A stretch of DNA of 36,487 nucleotides from JAVWHX01 sp036639875 (GTDB taxonomy: Bacteria > Bacillota_I > Bacilli_A > Erysipelotrichales > Coprobacillaceae): the NCBI GenBank assembly GCA_036639875.1, contig JAVWHX010000018.1, positions 1 through 36,487 of the forward strand. Reading direction: 5' to 3'. Below the pieces are notes generated by a model that was not told where the DNA came from, ran no database searches, and worked only from the letters and a program-made list of their open reading frames with translations. Made by a program: the position numbers and the translations under genes. Numbering within the stretch: the stretch's first letter is position 1; each line of letters begins with the position of its first letter. Of the stretch, positions 31,338 to 36,487 are shown one piece after another.

Positions 31338-33920
31338 ATGAAAAAAAAATCACAAAAAAAACTATTAAAAATATCAATGGCGACATTAGCGGTCTTAACT
31401 GGAGCAACAAGTATTACGGCTTTAACTTCAGTTCAACCAGTTTATGCAGATAAGGTAAAAACTGCAGATAGTGCTCAACTTATTAATGATAAGACAGTCT
31501 GGAAATATCTAGATACAAATGTTGATCCAGGAGCTGACAATCGTTATGTATGGACGACAGCGGGATATGCAGATACAGAATGGAAAAGTTCGGCTGGTAA
31601 ATTTGGACATAAGAATGGTGGATTAACAGATTTAGGTGGCGGATATATACCAAACGTATTATTACAAAGATATAAAAATGGAGTTAGTGGAGATGTTGTT
31701 CCAACATATTTCTTTAGAACAAAAGTCAATGTTGAAAGTATTGAAGACTTAGGAAGTATTACAGGAACAGTGATATATGATGATGCAGCTATTATTTATA
31801 TCAATGGAATAGAGATGACTTCTTTTGATAAACCAACAGAAGGTTATGAAACAAATATGTCATATGGTGGTTCAAATGAAGGTACACCTAAAATTGGCGA
31901 GATTTCAATTTCTAAGGACAAGTTAAAAGATGTTTTAAAAGTAGGAGAGAATACAATTTCAGTAGAAATACATCAGGGAAGAAGTTCGAGTTCTGATGTT
32001 TACTTTGAAATGAAAGATTTAACAATTAACTATGGTGAACAAGCAATTGAACAAAAAGCATTAAATCTTACAGTTGGTGAAGATGAAACACAAATGAATT
32101 TAACATGGTATGCAAATAGTGGAAGTGGGGAAGTTCAATTTGCGAAAGCAAGTGCTATGGAAAATGGTGTTTTCCCTAAACAATATTCAAAAGTAAGTGC
32201 AAAATCGAACTTATCCAATGATGCATTGTTTAATTATCATCAAGCAACATTAACTGGGTTAGAAGAGAATACAAAATATGTTTATCGTGTTGTTAATGGC
32301 GAAACCCAAGGTGAACTTCATTATTTCACAACAAAAGATTTTGATGGAACTTATAACTTCTTACTTGCAGGAGATCCTCAAATTGGTTCTTCAGGAAATG
32401 CATCGACTGATACAACTGGATGGGCAAAGACTTTAGAATATTCAGTAGATAAGTTCAATCCAAACTTCATTGTTTCAGCTGGAGATCAAGTCAATTCAGC
32501 AGGTAGTGAAAGTGAATATACAGGTTATTTATCACCTGAAGAATTAACAGAAGTTCCACAATCAACTTCAGTTGGAAACCATGATTCAGGTTCATCATCA
32601 TATTCACAACATTACAACTTACCAAATGTTTCTGGTCAAGGAGCAACAACAGCTAGTAGTGACTACTATTATGTTTATAACAATACGCTTTTCTTAAATA
32701 TTAATACTAATAATACAAGTGTTGCGGAACATAGAGAGTTTATAAAAAAAGCAATTGAAGAGAATCAAGATGTTCGTTGGAAAGTTGTTACATTCCACCA
32801 TTCAATCTATTCAGTTGCATCACATGCAGTGGAAACAGGTATTCTTAACTTGCGTAATAGTTTAGTGCCAGTCTTTGATGAACTTGGGATTGATGTTGTC
32901 CTAATGGGGCATGATCATGTATATGTACGTAGTCATATTATGAAAAATTTAAAAGTAACTCAAAATACAGATGGTTTGGAAAGTGTTACTGATCCAGATG
33001 GAATCTTATATGTAACGGCTAACTCTGCAAGTGGAAGTAAATTCTATAATATTAAAACAGATATCAATATGGATTTTGTTGCAAAAAAAGATCAATCGAA
33101 ACAACGTTCTATATCAAATATTGAAGTGAGTGATAATGAATTTAAAATAACAACATATTCTTATAATACCGATAAAAATGAATGGACAACTTTAGATGAA
33201 TTTAGTGTTAAAAAATCTGTTCAAACAAATGATAAAGAAGAGACGTTAGTTTCTAAAGATAATTCTTCTGTGCAAGTGATTGCACCTGCTCAAACAGTGC
33301 CAGAAGGGGCAGCATTAGCATCAAGTACAATAACAAGTGGAACTTTATTTGAACAAGTAAAGTCACAAATGAGTAATAAAACATTTGAAATCATTGATTT
33401 ATCGTTAACGAAAAATGATACAAAGGTTGATTTGTTAGGGAATGTTAAAGTTCAGTTTGATATTCCAGAGGGTTATCAAAGTCAAGACTTAGTTATTTAT
33501 AGGATTAAGAATAATACTTTGACAAGATCTTCAGAAATACAATTGGATAAAGTTGAATATGAAATTGTTGATGGTAAAGCAGTTATTACAACAGATCAAA
33601 TGGGTCAATTTATATTGATGAATAATGCATCAGTTCAAATACCTGATACTGATGACACAACACCAGGTACAGGGGATACAACACCTGATATTGGTGTAAC
33701 ACCTGATGGAGATGGAAATCAAACAACAACTCCAGATGTAGACATTGACAATTCTAAAGATACAACAACTGATACATCGAATAAAGAGAGTTCAACTCAA
33801 CAAAAATCTACAACTGTTAAAACTAATGATAATACTGAGGTACTTGCTTTTGGAATCTTAGCGTTAGCAACTGGAAGTTGTGCTTATGTTGTAACAAGAA
33901 AGAAAAAAACAGAAGAATAA
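31338..33920 (+). CDS. Secreted cell-surface metallophosphatase (purple acid phosphatase-like)
   Basis: Exported phosphoesterase of 860 aa. A signal peptide covers about 1-37 (ending PVYA). A galactose-binding-like beta domain follows (about 45-235), then a fibronectin-III-like domain as in purple acid phosphatases (about 238-335). The calcineurin-like catalytic domain has all metal motifs: GDPQ (Asp346), GDQ (Asp383), GNHD (Asn414-Asp416), HH (487-488) and GHDH (525-527). A beta-rich region and a low-complexity Thr/Asp/Pro tail (PDTDDTTPGTGDTTPD) lead to KTNDNTE, a hydrophobic span and RKKKTEE. There is no LPXTG. The likely role is phosphate release from extracellular substrates; the exact substrate is unknown. 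Confidence 0.87.
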   Translation: MKKKSQKKLLKISMATLAVLTGATSITALTSVQPVYADKVKTADSAQLINDKTVWKYLDTNVDPGADNRYVWTTAGYADTEWKSSAGKFGHKNGGLTDLGGGYIPNVLLQRYKNGVSGDVVPTYFFRTKVNVESIEDLGSITGTVIYDDAAIIYINGIEMTSFDKPTEGYETNMSYGGSNEGTPKIGEISISKDKLKDVLKVGENTISVEIHQGRSSSSDVYFEMKDLTINYGEQAIEQKALNLTVGEDETQMNLTWYANSGSGEVQFAKASAMENGVFPKQYSKVSAKSNLSNDALFNYHQATLTGLEENTKYVYRVVNGETQGELHYFTTKDFDGTYNFLLAGDPQIGSSGNASTDTTGWAKTLEYSVDKFNPNFIVSAGDQVNSAGSESEYTGYLSPEELTEVPQSTSVGNHDSGSSSYSQHYNLPNVSGQGATTASSDYYYVYNNTLFLNINTNNTSVAEHREFIKKAIEENQDVRWKVVTFHHSIYSVASHAVETGILNLRNSLVPVFDELGIDVVLMGHDHVYVRSHIMKNLKVTQNTDGLESVTDPDGILYVTANSASGSKFYNIKTDINMDFVAKKDQSKQRSISNIEVSDNEFKITTYSYNTDKNEWTTLDEFSVKKSVQTNDKEETLVSKDNSSVQVIAPAQTVPEGAALASSTITSGTLFEQVKSQMSNKTFEIIDLSLTKNDTKVDLLGNVKVQFDIPEGYQSQDLVIYRIKNNTLTRSSEIQLDKVEYEIVDGKAVITTDQMGQFILMNNASVQIPDTDDTTPGTGDTTPDIGVTPDGDGNQTTTPDVDIDNSKDTTTDTSNKESSTQQKSTTVKTNDNTEVLAFGILALATGSCAYVVTRKKKTEE

Positions 33921-33925
33921 AGATT

Positions 33926-33958
33926 TGAAGTGATAATGAAAATTATCACTTCATTTAT
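33926..33958 (+). terminator. Intrinsic terminator of the metallophosphatase gene
   Basis: Perfect 12-base arms tgaagtgataat (33926-33937) and attatcacttca (33942-33953) around a GAAA tetraloop. Confidence 0.85.
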
Positions 33959-33971
33959 TAAGTGTTTTAAT

Positions 33972-33992
33972 ACCACGTGTTCTACGCGTGGT
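33972..33992 (+). repeat. IS200 left-end subterminal hairpin
   Basis: Stem accacgtgt / acgcgtggt (nine pairs, one G-T wobble) with a three-base loop, TCT. Its sequence and shape match the right-end hairpin, as needed for TnpA recognition. Confidence 0.8.
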
Positions 33993-33993
33993 T

Positions 33994-34026
33994 AGGTTTT
34001 AGCTTCAGCGTTGTGAAATAAAACCT
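33994..34026 (+). repeat. Second left-end stem-loop of the IS200 leader
   Basis: Arms aggtttta (33994-34001) and taaaacct (34019-34026). The last three bases of the right arm also belong to the anti-Shine-Dalgarno strand of the next structure, so the two foldings compete. Confidence 0.65.
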
Positions 34027-34077
34027 CCAGTGGTAAAATTATATTTGGCCTGGCAGCTAAATATAAACCAAAGGAGG
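34024..34077 (+). promoter_or_regulatory. Leader stem that masks the tnpA Shine-Dalgarno
   Basis: Nested pairs cctcc (34024-34028) with ggagg (34073-34077), tggt (34031-34034) with acca (34067-34070), and tatattt (34040-34046) with aaatata (34059-34065). The outer pair buries the only Shine-Dalgarno of tnpA. In IS200 of enterobacteria a leader structure of this sort is known to repress transposase translation. Confidence 0.75.
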
Positions 34078-34084
34078 CAGTCTA

Positions 34085-34582
34085 ATGAAAGACATGAATA
34101 GTTTATCACACACATCGTATAGATGTAAATATCACATTATCATCATCCCAAAGTATAGAAGGTTAATTATCTATAATAAGCTAAGAAGAGATATTGTTGA
34201 AATCATTACACTCTTGTGTAATAGGAAACCAGATGTACAATTACTTGAAGGAGAAGCGTGTCCAGATCACATTCATATGTTGATAGAGATACCACCAAAG
34301 TATTCAGTATCAGAATTTATGGGGTATTTGAAAAGTAAATCAACATTGATGATATTTGATCGACATGCAAACTTGAAATATAAGTATGCGAATAGACATT
34401 TTTGGGCAAAAGGATATTTTGTAGACACAGTAGGAAAAAATGAGAAAGTAATAAGAGAATATATTCAAAATCAATTGCAGGAAGATAAATTATATGATCA
34501 GATGAGTATGAAAGAGTTTATAGACCCGTTTACGGGTGAGCAGGTAGAAGGAAGCAAAAAGAAAAAGCCCTTTAAGGGCTAG
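34085..34582 (+). CDS. tnpA: IS200-type Y1 (HUH) transposase TnpA
   Basis: Single-strand DNA transposase, 165 aa. The HUH metal motif is DHIHM (His62, His64), and the catalytic tyrosine is in VIREYIQNQ (Tyr126), with the conserved FWAKGYFVDTVG just before it. The protein is full length with an extended Lys-rich C-terminus (DPFTGEQVEGSKKKKPFKG). The ATG (34085) is seven bases after AAGGAGG, which is masked by the leader stem. It looks intact, so the element may still be active. No tnpB accompanies it. Confidence 0.95.
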   Translation: MKDMNSLSHTSYRCKYHIIIIPKYRRLIIYNKLRRDIVEIITLLCNRKPDVQLLEGEACPDHIHMLIEIPPKYSVSEFMGYLKSKSTLMIFDRHANLKYKYANRHFWAKGYFVDTVGKNEKVIREYIQNQLQEDKLYDQMSMKEFIDPFTGEQVEGSKKKKPFKG

Positions 34583-34593
34583 CGAGTAAAGGA

Positions 34594-34653
34594 GTTGCGG
34601 CTGTCAGGCTTCAATAGGTGAAGACCTCCGCAACAAAGGACCCTTATAGGGTC
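34594..34653 (+). ncRNA. Structured 3' region of the IS200 element, omega-RNA-like candidate
   Basis: Between the tnpA stop and the right-end hairpin, stems stack closely: gttgcgg (34594-34600) with ccgcaac (34628-34634), enclosing cttca (34609-34613) with tgaag (34619-34623), extended by agg/cct (34606-34608, 34625-34627); then gaccct (34639-34644) with agggtc (34648-34653). It is more GC-rich than anything nearby. An RNA from this strand would end at the element's right edge, like the omega RNA of TnpB elements. That it is transcribed as an RNA is inference. Confidence 0.4.
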
Positions 34654-34660
34654 GGTGCAT

Positions 34661-34681
34661 ACCACGCCTTTTAGGTGTGGT
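34661..34681 (+). repeat. IS200 right-end subterminal hairpin
   Basis: Stem accacgcct / aggtgtggt (nine pairs, one G-T wobble) with loop TTT; same design as the left-end hairpin. Confidence 0.8.
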
Positions 34682-34698
34682 TATGATTAGAGGTTAAT

Positions 34699-35871
34699 AT
34701 GAAAAAAATAGTGAATCAAATGAAAGAGAATAGAATTGTTATTGTGATTATATTATTAACATTTATTTCAACAATGTTATTTAATCAATTTATGGTAAAA
34801 AAGTATTCAAGAGTTAATAATGAATCAATAGATTTTGTGAGTGCTGAAGTTATAAAAATATCAAGTAGTGAATTAGAATATGATGATAATTTAGGAATTA
34901 ATCTTGGATCTCAAACGCTCCAAATTCGTTTCTTAGAAGGGAATCATAAGGGAGAAGAAGCAAGTGTTAAAAATTATCTAACAGCTGCTCATAATATAGA
35001 GACGAGTGAAGGGACAAAGATTATTGTTTCGGCAGATGAACCAGAAGATATTGAAGCATATTATACGGTTTATAGTTATGACCAAAGTTTAGGCATGATA
35101 ATCTTTACTCTCGTATTATTTATCGCAATAATAACAATCGGTGGAGGAAAAGGTGTCAAATCTATTTTGGGTCTAGGGTATACACTTTATCTCATCGTCT
35201 ATTTTCTTCTCCCTACTGTATTTTCAGGATATTCGCCATTACTTATGACTGTCATTGTTGTTGCGTTGTCCACAGGAGTAACATTGTTATTGTTGAATGG
35301 ACATTCTAAGAAAACATATAGTGCTATTATTGCTACAGTTCTTGGAGTTGTACTTTCGGCAATATGCTTCTATTTGATGTCAGTCGTGTTTAGAATCAAT
35401 GGATTTAGTAGTGATGAAGCAGAAAGTTTAGTTTTGATTAATCAAGCGACTGGTTTGCAGATTAAAGATGTCCTTTTTGCAGGGATTTTGATTTCCTCTT
35501 TAGGAGCAATTATGGATGTTGGAATGTCTATTGTTTCGGCTTTGCATGAATTATATGTTCATAAACCAAACTTAACAAGTCAAGAATTATTTCATTCAGG
35601 AATTGAAATAGGAAAAGATATGATTGGAACTATGACAAATACATTAATTCTAGCTTTTACAGGAAGTGCATTTGTATCTTTATTGGTTTTATTCTCATTC
35701 AATGTAGATTTTGCACAATTGATGAATTCTCATTTTCTTATCATAGAATTCGCTCAAGGAATAGCAGGAACTCTTGGAATTGTTTTAACGGTTCCTATAG
35801 CCTCATTTATCAGTTCAATAGTTTTAAAAGACTCTTACCCCACAATAAAAAAGAAGTTTCATTTAAAATAG
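34699..35871 (+). CDS. YibE/F-like multispanning membrane protein
   Basis: Membrane protein of 390 aa of the YibE/F family. An N-terminal span (about 14-31) leads to a roughly 95-residue outer beta-rich domain (VSAEVIKISSSELEY; LQIRFLEGNHKGEEASVKNYL), and then about seven further spans follow (from YDQSLGMIIFTLVLFIAI), including GILISSLGAIMDVGMSIVSAL and IAGTLGIVLTVPIASFISS. The biochemical function is unknown. AGAGG precedes the ATG. The IS200 right end is only about 10-15 bases upstream, so the gene has no native promoter visible next to it and may depend on readthrough from the element. Confidence 0.85.
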   Translation: MKKIVNQMKENRIVIVIILLTFISTMLFNQFMVKKYSRVNNESIDFVSAEVIKISSSELEYDDNLGINLGSQTLQIRFLEGNHKGEEASVKNYLTAAHNIETSEGTKIIVSADEPEDIEAYYTVYSYDQSLGMIIFTLVLFIAIITIGGGKGVKSILGLGYTLYLIVYFLLPTVFSGYSPLLMTVIVVALSTGVTLLLLNGHSKKTYSAIIATVLGVVLSAICFYLMSVVFRINGFSSDEAESLVLINQATGLQIKDVLFAGILISSLGAIMDVGMSIVSALHELYVHKPNLTSQELFHSGIEIGKDMIGTMTNTLILAFTGSAFVSLLVLFSFNVDFAQLMNSHFLIIEFAQGIAGTLGIVLTVPIASFISSIVLKDSYPTIKKKFHLK

Positions 35872-35890
35872 CAGAAATGCTATTTTTCTT
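35865..35890 (+). terminator. Intrinsic terminator of the YibE/F gene
   Basis: Arms aaaatagca (35865-35873) and tgctatttt (35878-35886) around a GAAA tetraloop, then T-rich. It contains the stop codon. Confidence 0.88.
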
Positions 35891-35917
35891 GTTCTAAAGA
35901 CAATTTCTATCTATAAT
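35889..35917 (+). promoter_or_regulatory. Promoter without an intact gene downstream
   Basis: TTGTTC (35889-35894), 17-base spacer, perfect TATAAT (35912-35917). The only frame after it is the short one ending at 36017. Confidence 0.5.
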
Positions 35918-35948
35918 GAGAACTTGTAAAAATTATTCAACTTTAGTA

Positions 35949-36017
35949 ATGGGAATTTATCAAGAACTTGATAAGATAAATAACGAGCTAACTATATTAA
36001 AATCAAGTGATTTTTAA
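35949..36017 (+). pseudogene. Short open frame, possible 5' remnant of a disrupted gene
   Basis: ATG at 35949 opens 22 codons (MGIYQELDKINNELTILKSSDF). The frame can be extended back to an ATG at 35916, but that overlaps the -10. There is no clear Shine-Dalgarno. The product looks like the beginning of a helical protein. It sits between a good promoter and the end of an IS110 element, so it may be a gene start cut off by the insertion; it could also be chance. Confidence 0.25.
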
Positions 36018-36063
36018 TAATTAGTGGAAATATATTTTAGAACCTTGAAAAGTGAATAAAGTG

Positions 36064-36085
36064 TACACTGAAAACAACTACACTG
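36064..36085. repeat. Direct repeat TACACTG near the IS110 end
   Basis: TACACTG occurs at 36064-36070 and 36079-36085, the first overlapping the palindrome gtgtacac (36061-36068). It lies about 40-60 bases beyond the transposase stop, where the element's end would be expected. The boundary is not proved. Confidence 0.3.
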
Positions 36086-36121
36086 TAGCCATTTTTAAAA
36101 ATAGGAAGATATTGATTTTAA

Positions 36122-36487
36122 TTATTTTAAAAGTGTTACATCAAACTTCTTGTTTTTAGTTATGAGCTTATAAATAACTCTTATTAATTTTCTTATCGCA
36201 TGACCTTGCGCACAACGATGTGATTTACCTTGTGAACGTTTTAGGTTATAATAGGCATTGAAAGTGGGATTAAATCTGCATACTGGTAATATGCACTGAT
36301 ATAAAGCTTTGCGAAGATAACGAGATCCTCGCTTAGAAATCGCTGTTGTGGGCGCATTGTATTGACCAGATTGATAGGTGGCTGGATCCATTCCAGAATA
36401 ACCAACTATCTTCTTGGAAGAGTCAAAACAACTTATATCACCAATCTCACTTAATATGCACATACCTGTATAGATACCTATACCAGG
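36122..36487 (-). CDS. IS110-family transposase (DEDD recombinase), C-terminal part
   Basis: Minus-strand frame open through the right edge, so the 5' part is outside the window; 121 residues are visible. They match the Transposase_20 domain: PGIGIYTGMCILSEIGDI, VGYSGMDPATYQSGQYN, ISKRGSRYLRKALYQC and HAIRKLIRVIYKLI. The IS110 serine of this domain falls in the YQSGQ/ISKRGS region. Enzymes of this family use a bridge RNA encoded at the element's end; that part is not visible here. The internal Met at 36463 is not a start. Confidence 0.92.
   Translation of the reverse strand, partial: PGIGIYTGMCILSEIGDISCFDSSKKIVGYSGMDPATYQSGQYNAPTTAISKRGSRYLRKALYQCILPVCRFNPTFNAYYNLKRSQGKSHRCAQGHAIRKLIRVIYKLITKNKKFDVTLLK

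Larger units (their letters stand above)
33962..34688 (+). mobile_element. IS200/IS605-family insertion sequence, tnpA only (IS200 type)
   Basis: The element has one Y1 transposase gene (34085-34582), a matched left-end hairpin (33972-33992) and right-end hairpin (34661-34681) of the same shape, and structured leader and tail RNA regions. No tnpB is present. Ends are placed just outside the two hairpins and are approximate, because this family makes no target duplication or terminal inverted repeats. It lies between the metallophosphatase terminator and the YibE/F gene. Confidence 0.9.

Noticed and set aside
34085..34582. REP-associated tyrosine transposase (RAYT)
   Set aside because: The length, the FWAKGYFVDTVG stretch and the paired end hairpins at the element's own ends fit a mobile IS200; no scattered REP arrays are seen.
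34583..34660. Group I intron or IStron-like structure at the IS tail
   Set aside because: No recognisable P7/G-binding core or splice-site layout, and far too short. An element-end RNA is a better reading.
1..36487. CRISPR array, tRNA or rRNA
   Set aside because: I found no regularly spaced repeats and no tRNA or rRNA signature on either strand.

Overview
The window looks like chromosome of a low-GC, strictly anaerobic gut Firmicute, most likely of the Erysipelotrichales/Coprobacillus-type lineage. This is inferred from the AT-rich codons, purine-rich Shine-Dalgarno sites, short intergenic gaps closed by classical hairpin-plus-U terminators, a class III (oxygen-sensitive) ribonucleotide reductase, a 4Fe-4S class I fumarase, and a PduL-type phosphotransacylase with no sign of a microcompartment. 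No species can be named from the sequence alone. I see no rRNA, tRNA or CRISPR array.

Layout. 1-2.4 kb: nrdD (5' cut by the window) and nrdG. 2.4-6.1 kb: a CmpB-type membrane protein, an alpha/beta hydrolase on the minus strand, and a HAD phosphatase / small protein / M19 dipeptidase operon. 6.2-7.3 kb: a membrane-anchored surface protein. 7.5-12.0 kb: a compact cluster with a lipoprotein, RpiR regulator, fumarase alpha and beta, a second RpiR regulator of the same length, and a threonine-aldolase-like PLP enzyme. 12.1-14.7 kb: HU, then on the minus strand a secreted Cys/His-rich protein, an ECF sigma factor, its membrane anti-sigma partner, and pduL. 14.8-18.4 kb: the conserved cdaA-cdaR-glmM operon (c-di-AMP synthesis plus cell-wall precursor). 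18.5-20.5 kb: an OmpR/VanS-like two-component system. 20.8-21.9 kb: an orphan ORF6N phage-type protein. 22.0-23.7 kb (minus): SPFH/band-7, NfeD and an unknown protein. 23.8-26.0 kb: two tandem CxxC thioredoxin-fold lipoproteins, deoD and a HAD-IB phosphatase. 26.3-29.6 kb: AqpZ-like aquaporin, a DUF378 protein, a LolA/GerS-like protein and alanine racemase. 29.7-33.9 kb: a cysteine-free thioredoxin-fold membrane protein, a ROK kinase and a large secreted metallophosphatase. 34.0-34.7 kb: an intact IS200-type element, landing just upstream of a YibE/F membrane protein. The right edge (36.1-36.5 kb) is the C-terminal part of an IS110-family recombinase.

The genes mostly form short independent operons with housekeeping functions. 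Three places stand out: (1) the sigma/anti-sigma/Cys-His protein locus, with an ECF-like promoter in front of the secreted protein; (2) the IS200 element, whose leader folds to mask its own Shine-Dalgarno and whose 3' end carries a string of stem-loops resembling the RNA end of TnpB elements although no tnpB is present; (3) the fumarase genes framed by two RpiR paralogues. Start codons were chosen from Shine-Dalgarno position and family N-termini, and several differ from the longest open frame.
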